Source of the DNA: Apostichopus japonicus
Lineage: Eukaryota; Echinodermata; Holothuroidea; Aspidochirotida; Stichopodidae
Length of the DNA stretch: 64,000 bases
Reading direction: 5' to 3'
NCBI RefSeq assembly: GCF_037975245.1
Contig: NC_092565.1
Coordinates: 14,849,499 to 14,913,498 of the forward strand
Shown here piece by piece: positions 1 to 15,200 of this stretch. The position numbers and the translations under genes are program-made. Within the stretch, counting starts at the first letter, position 1, and each line of letters opens with the position of its first letter. The notes beneath the pieces were generated by a model, which had not been told where the DNA came from, made no database searches, and saw only the letters and a program-made list of their open reading frames with translations.

Positions 1-192
1 TTATAATATCAAGTGTAATGCAGTCACCTCTGATAAAAGCATTACTACCATCTGAACTTCTGTTACTTCATAGGTAATACTATAAAGCAATACATACAAT
101 TACCTCAGATAAAAGCATTGCCATCTCAGTGCTGGATTGCTGTTTACTTTGTATGTAATAATATCATGCATAATGCTTTGTTTGCAACTTAC

Positions 193-249
193 CGATTGGG
201 AAGAATCATACAGTTCTGGAGATTCTTTCACGTCTTCAAAGTCTGCGAC
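193..249 (-). CDS. Gene A exon 11: acidic cytoplasmic tail segment
   Basis: A 57 nt phase 0-0 exon with strong ACACAG acceptor and GTAAGT donor. It reads VADFEDVKESPELYDSSQS. Acidic, Ser-rich sequence with one Tyr fits a cytosolic tail. The gene continues left of the window. Confidence 0.7.
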
Positions 250-3200
250 CTGTGTTGTAATATCAATTGATGGGAATACTTATTCCATGTAAATTCAAAT
301 GTTATCGTGAACAGCCTAGGCGTCACCTGATTTTATAGATGCATATGTCTGTTATGAGGCGTGAGGAAGCTAAGAGAGAAGATGCAATCAACATCACCAA
401 AAAAAAATACCAGCTTGCATATAAATACTGAGTTTCCAAAGTGTGTTGTACCATAAAGTGGTCACACTGCCAAGAAACACTTGCTGGAAAATGCAATCAT
501 TTCAATGATGTGTGGAAGGCCCTAAAGCATTACAATAGCTTCAGTAAATCAGTCTGTCAAAATCCTGAACGATTCATCCAGAAAAAGGTGTTAAATTTGG
601 CCTAATGTTATACTTTCTGTACAACTAAATGTATGGTAAGCAACAGAGAAATCTTTGTCAGTAGCAAATTAATGATCATGTAAGCTGCAGCTGCTGCAGT
701 ATGTTGTACTGCAGGGTGCAGGCTGATGTTATGTTGTCAAACAACCTGTGCAGTATTAAAATTCACTTATCTTGAAAGAGCATTAATTCAGTGGCATAGT
801 CAGAGAGGTGGCAGACATCCCCCCACCCCCACCCCCACATACACACAATGTTTTTGTTTTCGGGGGGAAACACATTGATGGCAAAAGTAAAATATATTGC
901 AATGATAAATAAGATGCTACTGGATACAGGCTATACTTGTTTATATGATATAGCATGGTATGATCTGCAGTGCTTGTCAGAAGGTTTCCTTTTATATTAG
1001 CTATATACTTAGTCATCTAAAATGAGATTTCTCTGAACAAATTAACATTGTTTCAGTGATATTATTATAAAATATGTAACAAGTATGTGCGGTATAACCT
1101 ATAACAAGGGAAACTCTTCAACATTGTTTCAAAGCTTGCACCAAGTTTGCATCTGAGCAAACTCAAAATGGTGGTTACGAGCTCTGCCCTCACGTACTAT
1201 TATAGTATTCGTAAAGTTTTGGTTTTATAGAGACATTAGAAACATGGCCATAGTCCCATTGGGCACTTGCCTCCTCCCCTCCTGCTTGACCGTACAAAAT
1301 GTCTTTCAAATGGCTAAGTTACATCTGTGAACATGCATCTGATAACATCCACAGGTTAAGTGGTATATGCACTGGCCAGATTTAATGTTGTACTACAGAA
1401 AAGTTAGTTTAAATGCTAGAAATGATACCACCATATCGCATCCGAGTCCACTAGTAACGGATAACATTTTTAAGGGGTAGGGAAAACCTCTTGTCTTATG
1501 TTTGATATTCGGTAGGTTTAAAAATTGTCAACAAGTAACAAGGTTAGTATGGTAGCCCTAAAACAAAACAAGCACTGCTCATACACTGTATCATAAGTGA
1601 CTTAATTATACCACAAGTCCTTTTCATCACTTCCACACGTAATTCTAAACAATACTATATTAACTCGAATCTATTGTTAAAACTGCACAGAACCTTATAC
1701 CTACACAACAAAGTAATGATTAATATCAAACTCACCACTTTGTCTATAAGGTTACCTGAATAGAAAGAGTTAAAATAAAAAATTAAAATAAACAAAATTA
1801 AAGAACTGGTTCCACATAACAAACCTGCAAAGTTAGTATTGGTTATGAGCATAACAGATTCAACCCCACAAAGCTACAAAACCTGAAGTAGGGTATAAAA
1901 CAGATCATGCTTTCTGTAGTGAAATGTATTTTTCGTTTTTTCGTATTGTTGTCTGTTATATAACATTTGGTAACTTTGTTTGACCATACCTCAAATTGTT
2001 AAGATTCAGCTGCATAATTATTTGCTCATGCTTAAACGAGTACCTTGCGTGATTGGCTTGTTGAACCCTCGTGATTTATGTTATGTAATAGGTCCTTTTC
2101 AATGTCCTTTGATATATATTGGGCGCACACGGAAAAGGGACCACTGGCATTGGTTGCGTTTAGCCAGAACACATAATTTATATATTAAGATCTGAGATCC
2201 ATGCGAAGCCAATGGAAAGTAATGCCACGTAAGCAGTTGGTGATAGTGTGTGCTGGAAGTTCTCGACATTAAAGGGCTAAAGAGGTATTTTGGTGTTTAT
2301 ATATTATAAGTTAAATGCTTTCTTCATGTGTATTTGATGGTTCATGTTTGTGCAATAGTGAAATTTGTGTAGTTTTATTTATGCCAAAAAACAAATTATA
2401 AAAATGTTGTATTTAGTACTGTAAGTTCTTTTTTTTGTATTTTCGATAGTTTTACGGGAGTTATAGTCATAAACGAGTGCGGAGCCAATAAATTGCGGTG
2501 ACTTTACCCTAGTTCGAAACCATCCGTCTTTTTTCGTCTTGCCACGACCGGTACACTTTCAATGCTGGATATGTATCGTACATGATACACGGTTGCATCA
2601 ATATATATGAGTTCATTTATCACAGTATGAAATACAGTGTATAGTGTCAAGCAATCCAAATCTTGTCAAAACCACTTTAACATATCAATAACTAAGTCAG
2701 GCAATATGCATAGATCAGGCAGTATGGGTAGAAAGATTATGTGGTACATATCAATATAGATAGTATCAGATAGTAAGTATAGATAGTATCTGGTAGTATG
2801 TATGGATTAGATCATATAGTATGTCTAGATCAGATCCAGCAGTATAGATAAGATAGGTCAATATGTTTAGATCAGAATGGATCAGTATTTATAGATAAGA
2901 ACAAGTAGCATGCATAGATCAGATAGGTCAATATGTATAGATCAGATAGGTCAATATGCATAGATCAGATAAGTCAATATGTATAGATCAGATAAGTCAA
3001 TATGTATAGATCAGATAGGTCAATATGTATAGATCAGATAGGTCAGTATGTATAGATCAGACGGGTCAATATGTATAGATCAGATGGGTCAGTATGTATA
3101 ATTCAGATAGGTCAATATGTATAGATCAGATAGGTCAGTATGTATAGATCAGATGGGTCAATATGTATAGATCAGATGGGTCAGTATGTATAATTCAGAT

Positions 3201-6200
3201 AGGTCAATATGTATAGATCAGATAGGTCAGTATGTATAGATCAGATAGGTCAGTATGTATAGATCAGATAGGTCAATATGTTTAGATCAGAATGGATCAG
3301 TATTTATAGATAAGAACAAGTAGCATGCATAGATCAGATAAGTCAATATGTATAGATCAGATAGGTCAATATGTATAGATCAGATAGGTCAGTATGTATA
3401 GATCAGATGGGTCAATATGTATAGATCAGATGGGTCAGTATGTATAATTCAGATAGGTCAGTATGCATAGATCAGATGAGTCAGTATTTATAGCTAAACC
3501 AAGCAGTATGCATGGATCAGGTCAATATAAACAGATGGGTCACAGTATGCCATAGATTAGATGGGTCAGTATTTATAAATCAGACAGGTCAGTATTTATA
3601 TATCATATAGGTCAGTATGCATAGATCAGATAGGTCAGTATTTATAGATAAGACCAGGCAGTATGCATGGACCAGATGGGTAAGTATGCATAGATCAAAT
3701 AGGTCAGTATACATAGATCAGATGGGTCAGTATACATAGATCAGATGGGTCAGTATTCATATATCAGATAGTATCAGTATGCGTAGATCAGATGGGTTAG
3801 TATGCATAGATCATATCAATATGTATATATCAGATAGGTCAGTATGTATAGATCAGATATGTCAGTATGCATAGATGAGATTGGCCAGTATGCATAGATC
3901 AGATGGGTCAGTGTTTATAAATCAGATCAGATCAGGTCAGCATGCATAAATAGTATGATCTCTTGAACACATAGTCCATACATATCAGGTGTTACCTCAT
4001 ACTCATACTTACACACTTCTTCATTTTGGCAGTATGGTATCTGGGAGTCACAAGCTATTAGTCCTGCTCGGAAGCCAACCCTTGTAGGAAATTTTGGTTC
4101 TTTGACATTAATTTGAATACAACCACTTTTAACTGGATCTTTGAAGAAGTGTGAGCTTGTAGTTTGAAGGAGTGCTCCAGATTTGAATGTAATGGTCAAA
4201 TTCTAGTGAGAGATAAATAAAAGGACTTAATTATCAAAGCAGTCAGTCTGACATCAGTTGATGTTTTATGCCACATACCCAAAACTTCTAACCTAGCATG
4301 AAAAAATAATGCCCCTATCCTTCTACTTTAAATTGATAATAGCTGCATACAACAACACTAGGTCTCATGTAAATGCCCCTATCACCTCAAATTAACCTAC
4401 CATATCTCCTTGCAACAATACAATGTCACATTTCTATGCCCCTTATCTTCCACTTTAAATTGATTATAGCTGCAAACAACAACACTAGGTCACATGTAAA
4501 TGCCCCTTTAATTTCACTACTAACCTAACATACCTACGTGCAACAATATGTCACATTTCTATGCCCCTTATCTTCCACTTTAAATTGATTATAGCTGCAA
4601 ACAACAATACTAAGTCACATGTAAATGCCCCTTTAATCTCACTACTAACCTAACATACCTACATGCAACAATATGATGTCACATTTCTATGCCCCTTATC
4701 TTCTACTTTAAATTGATTATAGCTGCAAACAACAACACTAGGTCTCATGTAAATGCCCCTATCATCTCAAATTAACCTACCATATCTCCTTGCAACAATA
4801 CAATTTCACATTTCTATGCCCCTTATCTTCTACTTTAAATTGATTATAGCTGAAAACAACAACACTAGGTCACATGTAAATGCCCCTTTAATTTCACTAC
4901 TAACCTAACATACCTACGTGCAACAATATGATGTCACATTTCTATGCCCCTTATCTTCCACTTAAAATTGATTATAGCTGCAAACAACAATACTAAGTCA
5001 CATGTAAATGCCCCTTTAATCTCACTACTAACCTAACATACCTACATGCAACAATATGATGTCACATTTCTATGCCCCTTATCTTCTACTTTAAATTGAT
5101 TATAGCTGCAAACAACAACACTAGGTCTCATGTAAATGCCCCTATCATCTCAAATTAACCTACCATATCTCCTTGCAACAATACAAGATCACATTTCTAT
5201 GCCCCTTATCTTCCACTTTAAATTGATTATAGCTGCAAACAACAACACTAGGTCACATGTAAATGCCCCTATCATTTCACTACTAACTTACCATATCTAC
5301 ATGCAACAATATGATGTCACATTTCTATGCCCCTTATCTTCCACTTTAAATTGATTATAGCTGCAAACAACAATACTAAGTCACATGTAAATGCCCCTTT
5401 AATCTCACTACTAACCTAACATACCTACATGCAACAATATGATGTCACATTTCTATGCCCCTTATCTTCTACTTTAAATTGATTATAGCTGCAAACAACA
5501 ACACTAGGTCTCATGTAAATGCCCCTATCATCTCAAATTAACCTACCATATCTCCTTGCAACAATACAAGATCACATTTCTATGCCCCTTATCTTCCACT
5601 TTAAATTGATTATAGCTGCAAACAACAACACTAGGTCACATGTAAATGCCCCTATCATTTCACTACTAACTTACCATATCGACATGCAACAATACAAGAT
5701 CACATTTCTATGCCCCTTATCTTCCACTTTAAATTGATTATAGTTGCAAACAACAACACTAGGTCACATGTAAATGCCCCTATCATTTCAAAACTAACTT
5801 ACCATATCTACATGCAACAATACAAGATCACATTTCTATGCCCCTTATCTCCCACTTTAAATTGATAATAGCTGCAACCAACAACACTAGTATACATGTA
5901 AATGCCCCTATCATTTCACTACTAACTTACCATATCTACATGCAACAATACAAGATCACATTTCTATGCCCCTTATCTTCCACTTTAAATTGATTATAGC
6001 TGCAAACAACAACACTAGGTCACATGTAAATGCCCCTATCATTTCAAAACTAACTTACCATATCTACATGCAACAATACAAGATCACATTTCTATGCCCC
6101 TTATCTCCCACTTTAAATTGATAATAGCTGCAACCAACAACACTAGGTCACATGTAAATGCCCCCATAAATTCACTACTAACCTACCATACCTACATACA

Positions 6201-9200
6201 ACAATATGATGTCACATTTCTATGCCCCTTATCTTCTACTTCAAATTGATAATAGCCACGAACAACAACACTAGGTCACACTTAGGTCCCACTTGGACGA
6301 CCTTATCCTCTAACTCTCATTTATAACCTATCTAGAGTTGCATGCTATTAATTTTAAAGTACTTTCTCAAGTTCTACTCACATTGTCATCGACCAAGTCC
6401 TTACCACCGACTGATACTGTGAAGAGATCGAGACTCCTGAAGGTACTGGCAGCCATTCCTTGTATGGCTATTCCACAGATGTTTGTTGCATCATGAAACT
6501 GAAGGAGAAAGAAAATACAAATTTCCTCATATTAATAAGACCTTAATATTACATAATCCCAAAATATACAGCACGTCAAAACATACATGAATATTACAGG
6601 ACTATTTGTGTGGCATTTGTGTAAAGTCGTTGTTGTGTGACCCTGTATATAGTTCACTAACTGAACCCATTTCTACTCCAGGCACAATGCTCAAACTCAT
6701 TAGGTTCATAATCATGTCAACATGATTATAACACTCCGTAAAAGCATGTGGAAGAATTGTTAACATGGTGACTGCATCCGTGTTGTCTAATCTGATTCAA
6801 ATGATCATCGTCAAGGCCACATTGTCATGGCAACTGTAACGGAAGAAGTTAGGCCGGCTCTGTTAGCATTACTGTAATACTAAGACTAATGTTAGGCTAG
6901 GCTAAGTAGGCTACACCACAAGATAGATGGTCAGCAAAACAGTTTTCACTGGACAAAGAATCGATAAGTAATTGTTGTCACATTTTTTAACTTCCTTCAA
7001 GTTCACCAAAAATTGCCAATTTAAACAACCTAGTAATACGACGTCTTAGGATAAACCATTAGCATGGTTGTCACGATAATTCTAAGGGCCAAATTAGGTC
7101 AGTTTTATGATCGTTCTATTTATCACAGCATTTTTTTTTTTGTCAAGGCGTATAGGCAAGTAGGAAACAGGGTTCAAACTTGCATGGTATTACAACTATC
7201 CCACAAGATAAGCTCAATGCCATAAACATTCTAGTATCAATGAGATATAAAGCTCTACCTTGTATGATGCTCAAGTGCATAATGATGATGGTACCCGCAT
7301 TAACTCACCGCCATGTACATTTGGCTGTCATTTGCAGCTGGAGCCCACCCTCCAAAAGTTCCTTCTTTCCACTCGTTGATTGTATTATCACTGCTGTGCA
7401 GAGAAGATAATTCCGAGGATACACCGATATATGTAGCCACGTCGTTTCCAATCCCCACAATGTACCAGCCATCTGTCATAGAATCAAGAGGCAGAAAACA
7501 TATTCCTTTAATAGTTGGCTGTTAAACTGTTTTGACAACCAGTTTATTAGAGCAATTCTTTCCTATTTTTTGACCATATAAACTTGCAACATGACAATTG
7601 ACCTAATAACTGCTGCTGATTGTGGTCCATGTAAATGATATAAACAGCTGATACCATGTAAACTATCAATGCCAATGAATAGGCAGATGATACCATGTAA
7701 AGTACTCGTGCCAATGGCTTAGCAACTGATACCATTTAAACTAGATTATACTAATGAATAAGCAGCTGAAACCATGTAAACTGCTCATGCCAATGGATAA
7801 TCAGCTGAAACCATGTAATCTATCCGTGCCAATGGCTCAGCAGCTGAAACCATGTAAACTCTGAACGCCAATGGCAAATTAGCTGAAACCATGTAATCTA
7901 TCTGTGCCAATGGCTCAGCAGCTGAAACCATGTAAACTCTGAACGCCAATGGCAAATTAGCTGAAACCATGTAAATTATCCGTGCCAATGGCTATAAGTA
8001 GCTGAAACCATGTAAACTATCCGTGCACATGGCTAATCAGCTGATACCATGTAAACACTTCATGCCATTGTCTTGGTAGCTGATAAACTGTGTTTAAAAA
8101 ATCAACACGGTATGCTAACATGAAGGACAAAGATATACAGTAAGCCGCAAGTTTTCTATATTTTTAGAATTGCATGCATTTTTAGAATTGCTGAGCAGCA
8201 CTCTATAGAGACTGACGTCTTGCCTTTAGACGCACTGAAAACAGCCAGAAGTTCTTACCTGCTGCATTAGTGTATTGGTTGCTAACACCCAGGTGTTCTA
8301 CGGCATTCGAGACTGTTCGGCATTGATAACAGTCGCATAGCGATTTCACATCCTCGACGCAATTTAGGTCTTGTCTACACTCTCCTGCAGAAGTCAGAAG
8401 AAAAACAAATTGATTGCACATACATATGTGGCTTGCTTCTCCCGCCCACACTAGTCACACTTTTAACAATGTCGGTTTGCCAATGAAGACTCTCCTGAAC
8501 TTCGGTCATCTTCTGTCGTCATCAAATGCCACAGAAAACGATGGCTTTTTTGCGTCAAGAGAAGAGTAAAACGGTTAAAAATATGTATATCTGTATTCAG
8601 ATTGCAGCTTCATACTTTTTAACCAAGTAATGCAAAATTCACATATAAAGCTGTTTATATCCCTCACTTTAGCTCTGTACGACCACTTCCGTACTCCAAA
8701 GTAGTATGTAGCCTACATTCAACCAAGTACTACATTACCACATACAAATTACATGTAATGTTTCATGCTGCTTCACACCTAATTATCATTCCCTTTTCAT
8801 GATCCTTTCTTTGTTGATTTTGGAGGATTCAGTATAACAGATAATCTTATCAGGTGGTACCTTAGTACCTTCATTGAAGAGGTGTGTCCGGCACAAAGGG
8901 ATTTTGGTTAACTCTATTTAAAATCCATATCATTCAACTTGTTAGGCCAAGGATCTTAGCCAGTTATCCATCTATTTGTAGTTCCCCCCCCCTCCTCCCT
9001 TTCCTACCTCTCCCCTCCCCGCAAGCATCCTTTAAGAAAAATTACCATGATGATGAGGAGGAGGAGGAAATGCAGGATAAGATAAGGGCGGTAGGACGGA
9101 GGTGTAGGGAGAAGGACTACGGAGAAAGGTATCAAACAGGAATTAAACCTACCCGTCTGGTCCCAGAATGAAGCCAGTCCTCTGGCTAAACTTGAATTTG

Positions 9201-12200
9201 CTGGTGGAACCTCGATAATGCTATCAATCATATCCTTCATATCTTGATCTGTCTCAACGCCTGTGAAATCCATTGTATTTGATATTGCGAGGGTAGACGG
9301 GATTGCCAGACCAGTGCTGTTGCTAACGTTGATTAGATTAATCCTCAGAAGTTTCTACAGGTTTTGGGGGAAATAAAATCGACAACATATAAAAGAAGAG
9401 GCAAAAAAAAAAAGAATCCTTTCTGCAGCATAGTAATGTTTAAAGCATGGTGACAATTACACTCCCAAGTTTGTTCCAAACCAAGTACCATCATTTAGAA
9501 ACTTAAAACCAGTATAAAACGAGACATATTCTGACTGGAAATACACTAGTCTAGCCTGTAGTAGGTCCAGTAGAGTAATTACTGCACATGACCAATATTC
9601 TATAATATTCTAAGTTTTTATGAGCCTTTTGTGACAGTTCTGCACCATGTCACTGCTGTATGGTCATGGATACTTTTCACCTGCTCCCTTGTGTCTCTGT
9701 GATGTTCATCAATGCAGACACTGACTCCACAGAGAAAATTAACCACTGCATCAAATTAGTTGTTTTGTTTTTTTCTTTCTTTCTGAGATGAACATAATTT
9801 TTTATTCAAGAATATCAATGGGCGAAATTAGTAGTAATCAATAAGAAATGAAAGGCAGGAGGGAAGGCAGAGTTTTTCGACGAATGCTATGTATTCTCCA
9901 TTTTTATGACGCTGGAAACTTAGTCAAGATTTCATTATCTTGGGAAGAGAGAAACAAATGACTCTCCCAATTGTTGTCATGACTACCAGTCACTGGCTTC
10001 AATAATAATATTGTGATTTGGATAACTGAGTTTAGCAGCAGAAAGAATTTGAATTTTTAAGTACCATAATTTAGGTCACCACTCCTCTTCCCCATCCCCC
10101 GCCACCCCTCCCCCCACCCATGTGGGCATGTGAAACAAAATTAAAATAATTTCAACTACCGAGTGACTTACCCATAGGCCAGGGCTATCATCATGAGATG
10201 ACCAGACCATGATCTTGAGAAAGATTTTACTCTCATCTTGTGAATCCACGTCTTTGTACCTTTCTATGTGCAGGACGTGTAAAGTCTGTCGCAAATAAAA
10301 GGTGTAAAAGTAAGTTGGCCTGACATTTCGATCTTAGCAGGATCTTCTTCAGAGGCTAAATGACAAGTAACAGTTACAGAAGGGACAAAAACACGGACAG
10401 GTTAATGAGCATGGTGAACATGTAAGGGGATTAGTAGACAAGGATGCATGTTTTAGTTGTTTTAATAGTTTATTTCTTATCTTTTGTATTTTAATGGTTT
10501 TAAGGACCCTTTGGAAATAAGCTTTTAGCTTAAAGGGTTATCCTTGGCATGTTATCTTCTTTTTGATGCATTTAAGTATATTCCCTTCTTGTATTTTAAT
10601 TGTTTATCTTTATGTGCAATTTTTGTTTGTATGCAGTTGAAGATTGATATCTTGCCGAATAAAATCAAATCAAATAAAAAATCAGATGGAGAGCAGAAAG
10701 AAAGAAACCAACAGGGGAATGGCAGAGGTAGGAGATAAACAGTGGAGAGACAAAGAGAAGATTAAGGGAAGGTCGTACTGAATAAACTGGAGGACAAAGA
10801 CAGAAAGGTGTGGAGAAAAAAAGGGGTGGAAGAGAGCTATGAGAAGAGGAGTGATGGGGGGGACAAGGGGAGATGGAGGGGGGGACAGAAGAAAAGTTAG
10901 TCATGCAATTAAAAGTGATCACATGTTTGACATTCCAACGCTTGCGTGTCTCATCATAACCTGAGCACATTCACTCTACCATGTCAAGCGTGAACTGGTA
11001 ACCTTTTTTTAACACTGTGCACCCTCTATGATCAGATGCCACCAGTCAATGGCCTCCCTCCTCATTCTACCACACAAAGTGTCTAGAACATATTTATTTT
11101 CACTGTTGTCTAATCGTGTACAGAATTTTGATATAATCAGGATCTCTTTCCATGCTTACTGAGGAGTCAGGTCTTTGGATCAGCTTCTGCGCAGAGCCTA
11201 ATAAGTATCCTTTTCAATTATGAGGTGTTTTTGGGTGGATTATGGGCTCTGCCCTATTCCAGTTCTCGAGAAGAAGTAAATACATAGCATTTGGTATAGT
11301 TTTGATACCCTCCCTTGAATTTTACCTCACCATCATCACGATTGATTGCTTCAGTGCATGATATGATCTGATGGCGAGAGGACGTATTTATGTGTCTCCT
11401 CATTGTTTGTGAACAACAAGTAGGATTTAACATCCATCCGGATAAATCAGTTTTTCAGCATTAAAGGAGTGTTATATACCTATGATGAATGGTGAGACTA
11501 TACTGTTTCTTATTCTTTAAGAAACTATTCTAGTGGTTTTCTTATTTTCTTCTTTCACATTTAAAGCTCGCTAGAGAGGAGCGATAATACACTGCTTGCC
11601 AAGTAAACCGATCTTTGACTCAGTCATTTGTGTCACCCCATCTCTCCCCATGGGCGTCACCACACCGACAACTCAGTTGACCACTCCTGGCTTTACATTA
11701 GCTTAACAGTTTGAGGATTAATTTTGTGAGCGACAGGCACCAAATAAATCAGTTATCATAAAAATCATAAATAAGTTCAATAGTTACTCTCTTTGTTTCT
11801 TATGCGTATTTTGAAGTATTTATGTTGCAGTGCCAGAGACGCTGTTCTCTATAGTGTCACCTTTTTTAATGCTAATTTAGCGAAAAAGGCGAGTTTCCTA
11901 GAGGAGGAATTGTCAAGGATTTATTGTTTACTACCTGCATTTAATGACATTCTATTCTTGTCCTTTCATGCTTCCTTGTGAACATGTTGCTTTAAAGTTT
12001 CATGGAAGCCCAGCTTGAAGTGTGATGGACGGTGAGCTAGAATTCGAAACCAACCGAGACTGCGGGTTGACGTTTTGATTTGGGAGTTTACCGCAGCATG
12101 ACAAAAACAGAGGGGATTGATACTGTATGCCCTCCCAGTTTGGATGAAGGATTTGTGCTCTCCACCCTGAAAAACTACCCTATTTTATACTACAGTGTTC

Positions 12201-15200
12201 ATGCTTTAAACACTGAAGCCATCAATTTTCCATTTTGTGGAATGTTTTCGATGTATCTAATATTTTTGGAGTTTGCTGATGCCATAGCCAAAGCTAGCTT
12301 TTCTTGCATTCTGAGCACCGATTCTTGAGGAGAGGGTGTGGGAGAGGCTGGTAGGATGATTTGTGGACTGCTGCCACCAATAGTACAAACACTTGCATTT
12401 GTTCAAGTTAGTCAGTATGGTTGCTACAGTATAGTAGAAGTGCTGTATCAGTGTTACAATTACCCTGACGTATAAACATTATGAAATATTATAAATATTA
12501 TATAAATAAACGAATATTGGCAAAGAAGTTTAATAGAAAATGGAGTACTCATCATTCAAACCAAAACAAGTGATCAGATTTTGCTTAAGTTGTTGCTTTG
12601 CAAAAATAATCATCAGTACTGACGTTTTCTTTGGCTAGGCAATTATGGAGCGACTGAATAATATGGTAGTAAAAGAAGTCGGGTAATCCAAACAGCAACG
12701 TAATTGATGTTTAAACTTTGGTACAAAATATTCACTAAGTGGAACTTAAAACTTGAATAAGGGATCCTTGGAAGTGTCTCACAAAGTCTAACAAACAACT
12801 ACAACACTCAATCCTGGCAATCACATCATGCCACCAGAAAAATATTTAACAAATCTTAAGCATTACCCTATTATCATGGAATTCCTGAGGGACAAAGTCG
12901 CAACAAGAATTCGACTTCAGCCATGTGAAAGTACAGCTAGTTCCACAGGTGTCCACCTCTGAAAAGGAAAAAAAAAAATCACTGAAGATTTTGTACCGTT
13001 TGTTCTTTGAAAATCATTATCCAAGTAGGATATTTGCTCTGAGATTTGTAAACAATGACAAATCTTCAGCTTAATTCCCTCCAAAGATATCATTTGTCAA
13101 CCGAAACCAGTAGGTTTTTGAACTCACACTCCTGCAGCTAACATTTAGATTTCTCTTCCAACCACTCACACCCAAATTACCCAATAGGTTTGTGATTTGT
13201 ACACAAAGTACTGTATAGCTAGGTAATTTCATGGATAATAAATTTACAGTGTTTGCCATGGCAACACTCCTGACACGGCTGCTCGAATCGTCCACAGGGC
13301 AAACAGGTTTACCCCCATCATTCCTATACTGGAAGAACTACACTGGTTACCAATAAGACGCAGTATTGACTATGAAATCCTCATTCTCGCTTTTCGTGCA
13401 ATTAAAACTGGTGCCCCAACCTACCTTAATTTCTCTTACATCAGCAAGCTCAATGTAGACCATTATCAATTTCAACCTCAGGTTCCAATGTCACGTACAA
13501 GATCTTTTGTGTCCGTAGTTTTCTGACTGCTGCACCAAATTTATGGAACTCCCTCCCGATTGAAATTAGATCTTTAGATTTTATTATTCAATTCAAGCGC
13601 TGTCTTAAAACTTTTCATTTCTCTCAACTCTATTAGTTTCTTGCACATTCAGCACCTGCAAAGCGCATTGAACAACTTTTGTTGGAGTCTGCGCAATATA
13701 AGACTAGTTCTTATTAGTTTTATTTTGCACTATGAACGATCCAATCAGGTACAAATTTTCACACACAGTAACAAATTGATGTAAATTTTATCATCTATGA
13801 TAATTAATGTTTTCCTACTGTATACTGGTAAGCAGTAACTTTCATATCATAAATTGTATTGTTTGATATAGATATTTGAGAGTGTTTAATCAGTGTTGAC
13901 CTAACAACATACATATCAGACAACAAGACCATATATGTAAGGAGGAAGGGGTCATCAACATGTCCCCAGAGTTATTGGCAAAATATGGTCCCTTTACTGT
14001 GGTGCCCATAAGAAACTGTACCACATCCTTGCTGTGCAAATTTATAGCAAACGGTACCCATTAAATTGCTTTCAGTTTTAACTTGCAAGTACATTATAAA
14101 ATAAAAGTGCATCTGACTCACTTTGGTACTATAAAGGCCTAGGTTAGGGGCTAGCATAGACTTGGTTAAACTTTACTGTAAGTTTTTCATAAGAATTATG
14201 GAGACTTTAATTTGGCATTACCTTGGCAACGCGAATTACTTCTGGATGGACAGTCACACTGTACCAGTTCACAGCCTTGTGGATCCAAAGCACATGGTTG
14301 GGATGCGTTGCAGAAGTTCCCTTCAAATCCTGTGGGGAAAATTATACCATAAGTGTCCATTCTCTTCAGAAATAGTTTAAAAACTGGTTGCATAATAATT
14401 TTTTTTTTACAAATTATGAAAAAGTTTTTGACAATCCCTGCAGTGATTATTTTAGCCCTACAATTTCCTGTTGCATCTCAATCCTTCTATCAAACAACCT
14501 GACTATATAAATGTATTAGAAAACCTGACCATCTTTATGTATCAGACACCCTGATTATATAAATCTATCAAAGAACCTGAAATGTACATATCAGACAACC
14601 TGACTATCTATATGAGACAACCAAACCAAATATGTATCAGGCAACCTGACAATGTACGTATCAGACAACCTGACCATATATGGAAGGAGGAAGGGGGATC
14701 AACATCAACATGTCCCGGACGGGGTTGGCAAACATATGGTCCCAATTATCAGGGGTGCCATAAGAAACTGTACCACATCCTTGCTGCGCACATTTACAGT
14801 AAACAGTACCCATACTAGTTAGGCCTACCTGTGTTGGCTTACTTTCAGTTTTAACTTACATTACAAGTTTACATCATATAAGTTAGCTCATATGGTTAAA
14901 GCTGGTGCCTTCCAATCACCCAACTGACCCGCAACTCGCGGGTTGGACCCGCATTCTAACACCCAAACCCGCTGACCCGCGCAAGCGTCCAAAAAACCCG
15001 CATTGTAATTGTCAAGTATATACATAAACAAAATTGCATCAAATTTTGACTTAGCAACCATCATTTCTTTAGCATTTAGCATAATAGAGTATAAAACCTA
15101 CTTTGCAGCATCATTTGAACCTCAAATTAGCCTATATTTCTTTTCATTGGGGCGAGCAGCGAACATTTTTATGCCACGGGAAAGAATGAATTATCACCTA

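Larger units (their letters stand above)
9355..12866. other. Gene A intron 4
   Basis: A 3.5 kb intron. It holds an interspersed repeat at 10302-10374, a LINE-tail-like end near 10450-10680 and a purine-rich stretch at 10680-10900. I recognise nothing in 10910-12866. Confidence 0.5.

Noticed and set aside
2700-3955. Possible CRISPR-like array because of regular short repeats
   Set aside because: Units are contiguous 23 bp repeats without unique spacers, in a eukaryotic intron.
5136-5737. Two identical 72-residue ORFs 383 bp apart
   Set aside because: Explained by the 383 bp higher-order unit of the intronic satellite.
8884-9273. ORFs around 9004-9171 on both strands
   Set aside because: They cover the purine/pyrimidine-rich intron next to gene A exon 5; only the part from 9153 onward on the minus strand is exon.
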